From the NCBI RefSeq assembly GCF_019634775.1, contig NZ_JAHCAS010000001.1, positions 1,928,894 through 1,992,893 of the forward strand: a stretch of 64,000 bases of DNA, in the 5' to 3' direction. This document shows positions 36,289-45,130 of this stretch, in pieces (the stretch's first letter is position 1; each line of letters starts with the position of its first letter). Origin of the DNA: Dokdonella sp. (GTDB lineage: Bacteria; Pseudomonadota; Gammaproteobacteria; Xanthomonadales; Rhodanobacteraceae). The notes beneath the pieces were generated by a model. The model ran no database searches. It was given only the letters and a program-made list of their open reading frames with translations, and was not told the DNA's origin. The position numbers and the translations under genes were made by a program.

Positions 36289-37269
36289 TCAACTCACCGC
36301 CAGCGTGCGTCGTGCAGCGGCGGCGATGCGCTCCACGCTCGGCAGATATTTCATCTCGAGGCGGAACAGCGGAATGTGGGTGTCGTAGCCGGTGACGCGC
36401 TCGACCGGCGCGACCAGGTCGTACAGCGCCTGCTCGGCGAGCCGAGCGGCGATCTCGGCACCGAATCCGGCGGTGCGCGGTGCCTCGTGCACGATCACGC
36501 AGCGTCCGGTCTTGCGTACCGACTCGTGGATCGTGTCGAAATCGAGCGGTTTGAGCGTAGCCACGTCGATGACCTCGGCGCTGATCCCCTCGGCGGCGAG
36601 TACGTCTGCGGCCTCGAGGGTTTCCTTGACCTGCGCGCCCCAAGTGACGAGGGTGACGTCGCTGCCGTCGCGCAGCACGAAACACACGTCGAGCGGCAGT
36701 GCCTCGCCGTCATCCGGTACTTCTTCCTTGTACTGGCGGTAGATGCGCTTGGGCTCGAAGAAGATCACCGGGTCGGGGTCGCGGATCGATGCGAGCAGCA
36801 GGCCGTAGGCACGTGCGGGCGACGACGGCAGAACCACGCGCAGGCCCGGCACGTTGGTGAAGATCGCCTCGTTGGCCTCGGAGTGGTGCTCTGGCGCACG
36901 GATACCGCCGCCCCACGGGGCGCGCCACACGGCTGGCACGCTCATGCGTCCGCGCGTGCGGTTGCGCAAGCGCGCGGCGTGGCAAATGATCTGTTCGAGC
37001 ATCGCGTAGATGAAGCCCTCGAACTGCGCTTCGGCGACTGGCTTCATGCCCTGTGCGGCCAGGCCGACGGTGAGTCCGGCAATGGTCGTCTCGTCGAGCG
37101 GCGTGTCGATCACGCGCTCGGCGCCGTAGCGCCCGATCAAGCCGAGCGTGGCGCGGAACACGCCGCCGTTGACGCCGACGTCCTCGCCGAGGACGACGAC
37201 CGAGGGGTCATGTGCCATCTCCCAAGCCAGTGCTTGGGTGACGGCTTCGATGAGGGTGATCTGGGCCAT
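36289..37269 (-). CDS. 2-oxoacid dehydrogenase E1 component, beta subunit
   Basis: This 326-aa transketolase-like subunit forms an alpha2-beta2 E1 with the upstream gene product. It shows VVLGEDVGVNGGVFRAT, the GFIYAMLEQI helix and the C-terminal PLDFDTIHESVRKTGRCVIVHE segment of PdhB/BkdA2. The adjacent order E1-alpha, E1-beta, E2 with 17-26 bp gaps indicates one operon. The substrate could be pyruvate or branched-chain 2-oxoacids. Confidence 0.92.
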   Translation of the reverse strand: MAQITLIEAVTQALAWEMAHDPSVVVLGEDVGVNGGVFRATLGLIGRYGAERVIDTPLDETTIAGLTVGLAAQGMKPVAEAQFEGFIYAMLEQIICHAARLRNRTRGRMSVPAVWRAPWGGGIRAPEHHSEANEAIFTNVPGLRVVLPSSPARAYGLLLASIRDPDPVIFFEPKRIYRQYKEEVPDDGEALPLDVCFVLRDGSDVTLVTWGAQVKETLEAADVLAAEGISAEVIDVATLKPLDFDTIHESVRKTGRCVIVHEAPRTAGFGAEIAARLAEQALYDLVAPVERVTGYDTHIPLFRLEMKYLPSVERIAAAARRTLAVS

Positions 37270-37295
37270 GATGGTTCCGTTTTGCGGGGCGCCGA

Positions 37296-38372
37296 TCAGG
37301 CGCGCTTCTCTGCGGCGACGGCCTCTTCGCGCTGGGCAACGAGATCCGGTGGCAGTTCGGCGTAGGTGTAGTCGAACATCGCCTCGACCGGTTGCGTCTT
37401 CGTTTCGAGATAGGCATTGACCTCGGCGTCGACATAGCGCGTGCACTGTTCCTTCCACGCGGCTTCCTCGTCCTCGGTCCAGGCATTGAGGGACATCAGA
37501 TAGGCCTTCATGCGCTTGAGCGGTTCGCGTGCCCAGGCGTCCTTGACCTCCTGCTCGCCGCGGTAGCGGCGTGCGTCGTCGGCGGTGGTGTGGTCGGACA
37601 GGCGGTAGGTCACCGCTTCGATGCACATGCCGCCGTGGCCGTGGCGGGCGCGCTTGATCGCATGATCCATGGCCGCGCGCATGGCGATCAGGTCGTTGCC
37701 GTCGACCTGAAGGCATTCGAGGCCGGCGGCGATGCCCTTCTGGGCCAGCGTTTTCGCGCCGGTCTGTGCGTTGCGCGGCACCGAGATCGCCCACTGGTTG
37801 TTGACGATCACCGCGACCAGCGGCAGCTGCATCGCGCCGGTCACGTTGAGGGCGCTGTTGAAGTCGGCCTTCGACGAACCGCCGTCGCCGATCGTGCACA
37901 CGGCGACACGCGGCTCCTTGCGGATCTTGAACGCCAGCGCCGAACCGGCCGCGTGCAGGCACTGCGTGCCGATCGGCACGCACCAGGCGAAATCGTGCGC
38001 AGGTCCGGAGAAATCGTTGCCACGCTCGTCGCCCCCCCAGTACAGCAGCAACTCGCGGGGCTTCACGCCGCGATGGAACTGCACGCCGTATTCGCGATAG
38101 CTCGGCGCGAACACGTCGTCCTCCTGCATCGCGCTGCCGATCGCCAGATAGGTCGCCTCGTGGCCCAGGCAAGGCGCATAAGTGCCCAGCTTGCCGGTGC
38201 GCTGCAGGGCGATCGCCTTGGCGTCGAACACTCGCGCCATCAGCATCTCCTGGTAGAGCTTGACCAGCTGGCGTGTGTCGCGGGCGAAGGCCGGCAGGTC
38301 GTTGCGCACGAGCCCGCCGTCGGCGTCGAGGAACTGCAGGTATTCGATCTCGAAGGTGGCGGCGGTGGGCAT
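37296..38372 (-). CDS. 2-oxoacid dehydrogenase E1 component, alpha subunit
   Basis: This 358-aa thiamine-diphosphate-binding subunit carries the GDGGSSKADFNSALN cofactor motif followed by VIVNNQWAISVP, and the phosphorylation-loop-like YRLSDHTTADDARRYR. LGHEATYLAIGSAM and YREYGVQFHRGV resemble branched-chain and acetyl-transferring E1-alpha proteins. The ATG at 38372 has a GGAGAC site; longer upstream frames were rejected. It is the first gene of the E1-E2 operon, reading away from the beta-helix gene. Confidence 0.92.
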   Translation of the reverse strand: MPTAATFEIEYLQFLDADGGLVRNDLPAFARDTRQLVKLYQEMLMARVFDAKAIALQRTGKLGTYAPCLGHEATYLAIGSAMQEDDVFAPSYREYGVQFHRGVKPRELLLYWGGDERGNDFSGPAHDFAWCVPIGTQCLHAAGSALAFKIRKEPRVAVCTIGDGGSSKADFNSALNVTGAMQLPLVAVIVNNQWAISVPRNAQTGAKTLAQKGIAAGLECLQVDGNDLIAMRAAMDHAIKRARHGHGGMCIEAVTYRLSDHTTADDARRYRGEQEVKDAWAREPLKRMKAYLMSLNAWTEDEEAAWKEQCTRYVDAEVNAYLETKTQPVEAMFDYTYAELPPDLVAQREEAVAAEKRA

Positions 38373-38719
38373 GGATGTCTCCGCTGGGGCGCCGCTGGCC
38401 GCGCATGCACGGCCGAAGGGCAGGCCCGGATTGATGCCGGGAAAACCGTGGCGTCCCGCCATGCGGGAGCGTGGGGTTCGGTGCGAAGGCTTCGCGCGGA
38501 GCCCGGATCCAGTGCCGGATTGCGCGATGCCGCGCCGAGGGATGTCCCCGCGCCACGACGAATCGTTGCGTCTGATACCAAGGCCGGCGTGGCGGCGCAA
38601 GGATCGGCGCAGCACGGAATGCGGCCGGGTCGAGCCCGACGCAGTTTGTCCCCGCTGCAGGTTCTTGCGCCAAATTGCGTTGATGTCCGGCAATTCCATC
38701 ACAGTCCGGGGTTTCCGCC
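38373..38719. other. Divergent intergenic region, E1-alpha / beta-helix protein
   Basis: This 347-bp spacer separates two divergently transcribed genes and should hold both promoters. I see no gene, no recognised repeat family and no clear operator. A short inverted repeat (CGTCCCGCCATGCGGGAGCG) lies near 38451. The A/T-richer stretch around 38668-38700 is the likely promoter area for the plus-strand gene. Confidence 0.5.
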
Positions 38720-40408
38720 ATGACGCCTGCAGTTCGAACGCGGGTCGTATCGCTCGTGCTGTTTCATGCCGCACTGGTTTCCGGCCCGCTCCACGCGGCG
38801 TTGTTCTGGGTCGGCAGTGAGGCGGGCTGCACCCATTCCACGCTGCAGGCGGCCATCAATGCGGCGCAGGCAAACGGCCCCGGTGCGGACGAGATCCGCG
38901 TACGCACCGGCACGTTCCTGAACCAGAACCTGAGCATCGAGGATCACTCGCTTTCCATCAGCGGTGGCTGGAACGCCTGCGGTGCAGCCGCGCAGCAAAC
39001 CGCGCGCAGCGTGTTGTCGGCCGGCGCCAGCGCGGGTACGTATGGCAGCAACCCGGTCCTCAGGATCCGCATGCTGGCCGGGCCGCAGAGCGTTTCCTTG
39101 CGCAATCTGCTCATCCAGGATGGCTACGGCCAAGCCGTCGATGGTGGCGGCATCCACATCTACGGGCGGGCCTCGGTGGTTCTGGAGAACGTGCAGGTCG
39201 ATCACAACTACACCTTTAGCATCGGCGGCGGCATCTACATCAATGGTTCCGGCTCGACCGCGCCTGCCACGGTGGAACTGCATCGCAATGTGACCATATC
39301 CAACAACCGGGCCGAATTCACGGGCGGAGGCATCTACGGCAGGCACGCCAACATCCGCATCCGCGCGGACCTGACCGACATCGTCGGGAATCTCGCCGGA
39401 TTTGGCGGTGGCATCGGTGTGGAACAGGCGACCATCACGGTCGGCGCGGTCGGCCAGCCCGTGCCGTACCAGAATGCGACGGGAGCCAAAATACGCAACA
39501 ACCGGGCCGTCCAGGGCGGTGGCGTCTGGCTGATCAACCACGCAACCCTCGATGCCCGTGAGCTGAGCCTGGAGGGCAACATCGCGACCGCCGGCAACAG
39601 CAGCGGCGGCGGCATCTACGCCGACTCCAACGCCTTCGTGCGCATGGCGCGCGACTATCCCGATGCCAATGTCGTCAGTTGTCCGGCAGACCAGAACTGC
39701 TCGCGCATCGTTGGCAACCGTGCCGGCAACGGCTGCCCGGGCACGAACGGGCATGGTGGTGGTGCGTATTTCGATGGCGCGAACGGTTTTTTCTACCAGA
39801 CCATGTTCCTGGAAAACTGTGCCTACGGCTCGCCAGCGTTGAATACATGGGGGGCGATGCTGGTTCTGGAAGGCGTGGTGGTTGCCAAAAACAGGCTTGC
39901 CTCGCGCGGCAGCGATCAGACCGGTCGCAGGGTGGTAAGTCATGCCTCCCGGAGCGGCAACCCGATCTCCTTTTCGGACATCCGGTTTTCGACCTTTGCC
40001 GACAATGTCGAAGTGCAATCCGATGGTTCGGTGTCGCCGGCCATGGCTGTGCAGCTCATCAACGACAGTTCGTGGAGCCATGAATTGGTGGCGTCGGCTT
40101 TCGCCGAGCCGGTCTCGGTTTCCGGCAGTTTCGACGCCTACGGTCCCTGCAACCGCATCCAGCTCCAGTCCGGCAATTTCGTCAATCCGGCAGCGAACGA
40201 CTACCGCCCGACGTTGGCCGGTTTTCTGGTCGATGCCTGTTCGGAGGCTTCGATCAGCCACTTCATCCAGTACACAGACCCGCGTAAGGTCGCACGCTGC
40301 CAGGATCATTCGCGCCCGGACCAGGGCGGCAAGTGCGATGTTGGCGCCTATGAATTGCCGACCGACATTCCGGCCGACCGCATCTTCGCGCACGGTTTCG
40401 AGAACTGA
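38720..40408 (+). CDS. Secreted right-handed beta-helix protein with C-terminal GFE tag
   Basis: This 562-aa protein has a signal peptide (about 1-26, ending LHA), then Gly/Asn-rich repeats such as GGGIHIYGRASVVLENVQVD, GGGIYINGSGS and GGGIYADSNAFVRM that stack as parallel beta-helix coils. It resembles pectin-lyase-fold or polymorphic-outer-membrane-like proteins. Several Cys are present. The C-terminus is PADRIFAHGFEN; a similar FRNGFD motif closes the S8 protease at 50590, suggesting a shared sorting or maturation signal. No catalytic residues were assigned. It is extracellular or surface-located by prediction. Confidence 0.75.
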   Translation: MTPAVRTRVVSLVLFHAALVSGPLHAALFWVGSEAGCTHSTLQAAINAAQANGPGADEIRVRTGTFLNQNLSIEDHSLSISGGWNACGAAAQQTARSVLSAGASAGTYGSNPVLRIRMLAGPQSVSLRNLLIQDGYGQAVDGGGIHIYGRASVVLENVQVDHNYTFSIGGGIYINGSGSTAPATVELHRNVTISNNRAEFTGGGIYGRHANIRIRADLTDIVGNLAGFGGGIGVEQATITVGAVGQPVPYQNATGAKIRNNRAVQGGGVWLINHATLDARELSLEGNIATAGNSSGGGIYADSNAFVRMARDYPDANVVSCPADQNCSRIVGNRAGNGCPGTNGHGGGAYFDGANGFFYQTMFLENCAYGSPALNTWGAMLVLEGVVVAKNRLASRGSDQTGRRVVSHASRSGNPISFSDIRFSTFADNVEVQSDGSVSPAMAVQLINDSSWSHELVASAFAEPVSVSGSFDAYGPCNRIQLQSGNFVNPAANDYRPTLAGFLVDACSEASISHFIQYTDPRKVARCQDHSRPDQGGKCDVGAYELPTDIPADRIFAHGFEN

Positions 40409-40480
40409 GGAAGCACAGGGCTGGCAGTCGCCGCGCGCGTCCGGTAGGTTGCGGAATCAATTCTCCGAGGCCGATGGCGC

Positions 40481-41344
40481 ATGGAAAACCGACGTGAGCT
40501 CGAGCAGGGCATCGAAACCGACCTGCGCGACCGCCTGACCTACGGCGGCTACCTGCAACTGGACACCCTGCTTTCGGCGCAGCTTCCGCTGAGCCAGCCG
40601 CAGCACCACGACGAGATGCTGTTCATCATCCAGCATCAGGTCGCCGAACTGTGGATGAGGCTGATCGTGCACGAGCTGCGCGCGGCGATCGGTCTGCTGG
40701 CGATCGATCAGACTGATCCCTGCCTGAAGATCCTTGCCCGCGTGAAACAGATCCAGCGCCAGCTGTTCGAACAGTGGGCCGTGCTGGAAACGCTCACGCC
40801 GACCGAATACCAGGAGTTCCGCCACGTGCTGGGGCCGGCTTCGGGTTTCCAGTCATGGCAGTACCGCCTGCTCGAGTTCATGCTTGGCAACAAGAACGCC
40901 GACATGGTGCGCGTCTTCTCCTACGACCCGGTACGTCAGGCCGGCTTGCGCGAAGTGCTCGAGGCGCCGAGCCTCTATGACGAGTTCCTGCGCCATCTCG
41001 CCCGTTGCGGGCATGCGGTGCCGGCGCACTGCGTCGAGCGCGACTGGTCGCAGCCGCATGTGTTCGTGCCTGAACTGGTGCCGATGTTCGAGCGCATCTA
41101 CGAAAACGCCGACGAGTTCTGGTCCGAATACCACTTCTGCGAGCAGCTCGTCGATGTCGAGGAGTCGTTCCAGCTCTGGCGCTTCCGCCACATGAAGACG
41201 GTCGAGCGCATCATCGGCCACAAGCGCGGCACCGGCGGATCCTCGGGCGTGGCCTTCCTGCGCAAGGCCCTCGATCTCAGCTTCTTCCCGGAGCTGCTGG
41301 AGGTGCGCACGGTCATCGGCGCGTCGCCGTCTGCGCCTGTCTGA
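40481..41344 (+). CDS. kynA: Tryptophan 2,3-dioxygenase
   Basis: This 287-aa heme enzyme opens the indole ring of tryptophan to give N-formylkynurenine. It has [28 protein letters not shown], the [11 protein letters not shown] substrate helix and the heme-ligand His in [19 protein letters not shown]. Length and sequence fit the Xanthomonas enzyme. It is close to the tyrosine catabolic genes but separated from them by a peptide transporter and a MarR regulator; kynB and kynU are not in the window. Confidence 0.96.
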   Translation: MENRRELEQGIETDLRDRLTYGGYLQLDTLLSAQLPLSQPQHHDEMLFIIQHQVAELWMRLIVHELRAAIGLLAIDQTDPCLKILARVKQIQRQLFEQWAVLETLTPTEYQEFRHVLGPASGFQSWQYRLLEFMLGNKNADMVRVFSYDPVRQAGLREVLEAPSLYDEFLRHLARCGHAVPAHCVERDWSQPHVFVPELVPMFERIYENADEFWSEYHFCEQLVDVEESFQLWRFRHMKTVERIIGHKRGTGGSSGVAFLRKALDLSFFPELLEVRTVIGASPSAPV

Positions 41345-41425
41345 GCGGGCGTGGTGGATTGACGCATCCCGCCGCGTCGGTGATGCTCCCGCGGTCCATC
41401 CTTCGCTCGACCAGGGGAGATTCGC

Positions 41426-42934
41426 ATGAGTGGCCAATCCGCAGCCGCGCCCGATGTAACGCCGCCACCCGATTTCAAGACCGTGATGGGGCATCCGCGC
41501 CCGCTGTGGATGCTGTTCATGACCGAGTTCTGGGAACGCTTTGCGTTCTACGGCATGCGCTGGGCACTGGCGCTGTACATCGTCGCCCAGTTCTACAGTG
41601 GCGACAGTGCTGGCGAGGCGCCGGCCAGCCGACTGTATGGTGCCTATCTCGCCCTCGTCTATGCCGCCGCACTGTTCGGTGGTTACGTGGCTGATCGTGT
41701 GATCGGCTACCAGCGTTCGATCCTGGTCGGTGCAGTCGTCATGGCCGCCGGCCTGTTCATGATCGTCGTGCCGAACGAGCAGGTGTTCAAGCTGGGCCTG
41801 GCCACGGTCATTGCCGGCAACGGCCTGTTCAAGCCGAACATCTCGACCATGGTCGGCAAGCTGTACGCCCCAGGGGATGAGCGGCGCGATTCCGGCTTCA
41901 CCCTGTTCTACATGGGCATCAATGCCGGCGCGCTGATCGCTCCGATCCTCACCGGCTGGCTGGCCGAGCGCATGTTCGGCGGCTCGCCCGACATGCCGGC
42001 GTACAAGGTGGTGTTCATTGCCTCGGGCATCGGCATGCTGGTCAGTCTGGTCTGGTTCTGGTTCGGGCGCGCGCAGCTGCAGGGCATCGGTCGCCCGACC
42101 GAAGGTACCGAAAGCGTGCAAAGGGTGGTGTACACGCTGCTGGGCACGCTGGCTTCCATTCCCGTGATCTACTTCCTGCTCGCCATCGATGCCAGCCAGC
42201 TGCAGTGGCTGCTGACCGCACTGTTCGTGGCGCTGTGCGTGCTGATCCTGCGCGAAGGCTTCCGCGATGGCGCGGTGCGGCGCGACATGGCGATCGCCAT
42301 GCTGATCATCTTCGCCTTCAACGTGCTGTTCTGGATCTTCTTCGAGCAGGCCGGCTCCTCGTTCAACTTCCTCGCGCAGAACATCGTCAACCGCGACTTC
42401 GGCGGCTGGATCTTCCCGGTGGGCTGGTTCCAGTCGGTCAACTCGCTGGCGATCATCACCCTCGCCCCGGTCATCGCCTGGATCTGGGTCAAGATGGGCA
42501 AGGCCAATCCGTCCATCCCGCGCAAGTTCGGCCTCGGCATCATCTTCAATGGCCTGGCCTTCCTGCTGCTGATGGTTGCGCTGTCGAGCATGGTCGATCC
42601 ACAGAGCCTGAAGATCCCGTTCTGGACGCTGTTCATGGTGTACGTGATCCAGTCGGTCGGTGAGCTGTGCCTGTCGCCGATCGGCCTGTCGATGGTGACC
42701 AAGCTGGCACCGGTACGCCTGGTCGGCTTCGGCATGGGCGGCTGGTTCCTGTCCACCGCCATCGGCAACAACCTCTCGGGCATCTTCGCCAGCCACGTCA
42801 GCGGCGAGGGCGGCATGAGCGTGGAGTCGGCACTGTCGGGCTACACCTTTGGCTTCTGGGTGCTGGTGGGTTCGGGTGTGTTCCTGTTCCTGATCGCGCC
42901 ACTGATCCAGAAGCTCATGCACGGCGTCAAATGA
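41426..42934 (+). CDS. POT-family proton-dependent oligopeptide transporter
   Basis: This 502-aa major-facilitator protein has about 12-14 transmembrane segments. PTR-family signatures are visible: the helix-1 ExxERF motif as EFWERFAFYGMRWALALY, GGYVADRVIGYQRSI and FTLFYMGINAGALIAPI. It imports di- and tripeptides with protons. A GGGGAG ribosome site precedes the ATG at 41426. Placed between kynA and the tyrosine-degradation genes, it may feed amino acid catabolism. Confidence 0.93.
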   Translation: MSGQSAAAPDVTPPPDFKTVMGHPRPLWMLFMTEFWERFAFYGMRWALALYIVAQFYSGDSAGEAPASRLYGAYLALVYAAALFGGYVADRVIGYQRSILVGAVVMAAGLFMIVVPNEQVFKLGLATVIAGNGLFKPNISTMVGKLYAPGDERRDSGFTLFYMGINAGALIAPILTGWLAERMFGGSPDMPAYKVVFIASGIGMLVSLVWFWFGRAQLQGIGRPTEGTESVQRVVYTLLGTLASIPVIYFLLAIDASQLQWLLTALFVALCVLILREGFRDGAVRRDMAIAMLIIFAFNVLFWIFFEQAGSSFNFLAQNIVNRDFGGWIFPVGWFQSVNSLAIITLAPVIAWIWVKMGKANPSIPRKFGLGIIFNGLAFLLLMVALSSMVDPQSLKIPFWTLFMVYVIQSVGELCLSPIGLSMVTKLAPVRLVGFGMGGWFLSTAIGNNLSGIFASHVSGEGGMSVESALSGYTFGFWVLVGSGVFLFLIAPLIQKLMHGVK

Positions 42935-42990
42935 GTCCTCGATGACGCCAGCCCGTGCAGGCCATGGACGGCCTGCGCGCGGGATTCGGA

Positions 42991-43170
42991 CCAAGGGATG
43001 CTCTGATCAATCCCGTCATCGGATATCAATAGCTCGGGGCCGTCCTGTGCGGGCGCAGCCCGGAGTTGCGCCGGCCCGACAGACGGCCAGTCCGGCTTCG
43101 CCGTCGCGCCTTGACCTGCGCTCGCACAGGACGGTGACGCCGCAGTGGGATTGATCGGAACATCCCAAGG
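42991..43170. repeat. 180-bp MITE-like element with terminal inverted repeats (GGGATTGATC family)
   Basis: The 394-bp gap between the transporter and marR holds no gene. Terminal arms GGATGCTCTGATCAATCCC (42996-43014) and GGGATTGATCGGAACATCC (43147-43165) are inverted copies. Inside, CCGTCCTGTGCGGGCGCA (43040-43057) pairs with TGCGCTCGCACAGGACGG (43117-43134), so the whole unit can fold into a nested hairpin. No transposase is encoded. The remaining 43171-43328 has a CGGCTTCAGTCGCGA half-REP and no gene. Confidence 0.8.
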
Positions 43171-43328
43171 TTTCCCCGGATCGTGCCGACCGCGGCTGTA
43201 GCCCCACGAGGGCTTGATCCAGTGAACGGCTTCAGTCGCGACGGCTATCGGCCGAGTTCACAGATACGGGCCGCGACGGCACGACCACGACCATCCCGTT
43301 CGACTACCGCCGCTGCGGCGGTTGAACC

Positions 43329-43784
43329 TCAGCGCTTCGACTCGACCAACTCAGCCTTCCACAGCGTATCGAGGATGCGCGCGAGCCATTCGCGTTCTTC
43401 CATGCTGAGATGCGAGAGCAGGCGCTGCTCGTGTTCGAGCGCGAGCGGCGCGACCTGGTCGTAGATCTTCCAGCCTTCCTCCGACAGGCGCAGCACCGAA
43501 CGGCGCTTGTCGTTGGCGGCCGTGCCGCGCTCGACGAGGCCCTTGGAAAGCAGGCGCGCGATCGCGCGGCTCACTGCAACCTTGTCCATCGCCGTGCGCT
43601 CGGCGACCTCGCGGCCCGACAGGTCGGCACGGTGGCCGAGCACGGCCATCGCACGCCACTCGGTGACCGACAGACCGAAGCGTTTGTCGTAGACGCGCGC
43701 GATCGCCTGGCTCAGGGTGTTGGAGAGCACGCTGAGGCGGTAGGGCAGGAAGGTTTCCAGTTCGAGCAGGGCGTGACCGGCCAT
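43329..43784 (-). CDS. MarR-family transcriptional regulator, probable regulator of the homogentisate genes
   Basis: This 151-aa winged-helix repressor has the recognition region LSGREVAERTAMDKVAVSRAI and the wing segment RGTAANDKRRSVLRLSEEG. It is divergent from hpd across an 87-bp spacer with a 14-bp palindrome, so it probably autoregulates and controls hpd and the genes beyond. MarR-type regulators of tyrosine degradation are known in other proteobacteria. The ligand is probably a pathway intermediate such as homogentisate or 4-hydroxyphenylpyruvate (inference). Confidence 0.88.
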   Translation of the reverse strand: MAGHALLELETFLPYRLSVLSNTLSQAIARVYDKRFGLSVTEWRAMAVLGHRADLSGREVAERTAMDKVAVSRAIARLLSKGLVERGTAANDKRRSVLRLSEEGWKIYDQVAPLALEHEQRLLSHLSMEEREWLARILDTLWKAELVESKR

Positions 43785-43803
43785 CGGGACACTCTTGATT
43801 GTG

Positions 43804-43817
43804 GTTTCAATTGAAAC
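43804..43817. promoter_or_regulatory. Perfect palindrome GTTTCAATTGAAAC, candidate MarR operator
   Basis: A 14-bp perfect palindrome lies 20 bases upstream of the marR start and 54 bases upstream of the hpd start, in a locally A/T-rich stretch (GTTTCAATTGAAACTATAAA). MarR proteins bind such short inverted repeats; overlap with promoter elements for both genes would allow repression. The TATAAA-like sequence next to it may be part of a -10 region. Confidence 0.65.
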
Positions 43818-43871
43818 TATAAAGGACGTTTGCGCAGCGCGTGCGCATCGAGCCAGCCGAGGAGCCGCCCC

Positions 43872-44975
43872 ATGAATGCCCAGCCCGCGACGAAGACCGG
43901 TGTCGAGGTTACGACGTTCGACAACCCGATGGGTATCGATGGTTTCGAGTTTGTCGAATTCGCCGCGCCGCAGGGCCAGGCGCAACACCTGCACGACTAC
44001 TTCCGCAAGCTTGGCTTCGTGCAGGTTGCGCGCCACAGGACACGCCCGATCAGCACGTATCGCCAGGGTGACTGCACTTTCCTCATCAACGAGGATCCCG
44101 ATTCCTTCGCCGCACGCTTCGCCGCCGAGCATGGCCCGAGCGCCTGCGGTTTCGCGATCCGCGTCAACAAGCTCGCCGAATGGGTGCGCGTGCAGGCTCT
44201 GAAGAACGGCGCGGAATCCTTCGACACGCGCGACGAACTGAGCAAGGCCGCAGCCGCGCCGGTCATCAAGGGCATCGGCGGCTGCATGCTCTACATCGTC
44301 GACCGCTACGACGACAAGGGCACGATCCACGATCCCGACTACGAATACCTGCCAGGCGTCGACCTGCTGCCAAAGGGTTTCGGCCTGACCTTCATCGACC
44401 ACCTGACCCACAACCTCTACCACGGCAACATGGCGAAGTGGGCGGACTACTACGAGCGCCTGTTCAACTTCCGCGAGATCCGCTACTTCGACATCAAGGG
44501 CGCCAAGACCGGCCTGCTGTCGAAGGCAATGACCGCGCCCGACGGCATGGTGCGCATCCCGCTCAACGAATCGAGCGACCCGAAAAGCCAGATCAACGAA
44601 TACCTCGACCAGTACAAGGGCGAGGGCATCCAGCACATCGCCTGTTTCACAGACGATATCTACACCACGGTCGAACGCATGCGTGATGCCGGCATCGAAT
44701 TCCTTGATACGCCGGACACCTACTTCGACGTCATCGACGAGCGCATTCCGAACCACGGCGAGGACGTGCCGCGCCTGGCAAAGAACAGGATCCTGATCGA
44801 TGCCGATCCGGAGACCAAGCAACGCAAACTGCTGCAGATCTTCACCCAGAACGCACTTGGACCGATCTTCTTCGAGATCATCCAGCGCAAGGGCAACGAG
44901 GGTTTCGGCGAGGGCAATTTCCAGGCGCTGTTCGAGAGCATCGAGCGCGACCAGATGCGCCGCGGCGTGCTGTAG
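43872..44975 (+). CDS. hpd: 4-hydroxyphenylpyruvate dioxygenase
   Basis: This 367-aa non-heme iron enzyme makes homogentisate from 4-hydroxyphenylpyruvate. Iron ligands are visible as His in FIDHLTHNLYHGNM, His in GIQHIACFTDDI and Glu in GPIFFEIIQRKGNEGFGEGNF. The ATG at 43872 has GGAG upstream and replaces a longer frame from 43830. It is the first gene of the catabolic run hpd-hmgA-fahA-maiA. The stop is directly followed by a TAGGAAGCGGCTTCAGCCGC repeat. Confidence 0.97.
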   Translation: MNAQPATKTGVEVTTFDNPMGIDGFEFVEFAAPQGQAQHLHDYFRKLGFVQVARHRTRPISTYRQGDCTFLINEDPDSFAARFAAEHGPSACGFAIRVNKLAEWVRVQALKNGAESFDTRDELSKAAAAPVIKGIGGCMLYIVDRYDDKGTIHDPDYEYLPGVDLLPKGFGLTFIDHLTHNLYHGNMAKWADYYERLFNFREIRYFDIKGAKTGLLSKAMTAPDGMVRIPLNESSDPKSQINEYLDQYKGEGIQHIACFTDDIYTTVERMRDAGIEFLDTPDTYFDVIDERIPNHGEDVPRLAKNRILIDADPETKQRKLLQIFTQNALGPIFFEIIQRKGNEGFGEGNFQALFESIERDQMRRGVL

Positions 44976-45101
44976 TAGGAAGCGGCTTCAGCCGCGATGC
45001 TCCTTCTGTACAACGCCCCAAAGAAAAAGCATCACGCCTGAAGGCGTTTCCTACAGGGCAATGGGTCTCCGAAGAGCATCACGCCTGAAGGCGTTTCCTG
45101 C
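44975..45101. repeat. Three REP half-units between hpd and hmgA
   Basis: GTAGGAAGCGGCTTCAGCCG (from 44975) is followed by two direct copies of GCATCACGCCTGAAGGCGTT plus TCCT (45029-45054 and 45076-45101) in opposite orientation. They occupy most of the hpd-hmgA spacer and could form alternative hairpins in the operon mRNA. Confidence 0.8.
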
Positions 45102-45130
45102 AAGATGAATACCCACCCGGCACGCGCGCA

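Noticed and set aside
40853..42994. 713-codon minus-strand open frame opposite kynA and the POT transporter
   Set aside because: The His/Asp/Gln-rich translation is typical of antisense shadows. Both plus-strand genes have strong family motifs.
42991..43170. CRISPR-like repeat array
   Set aside because: Repeat units are inverted, not regularly spaced direct repeats, and no cas genes are present.
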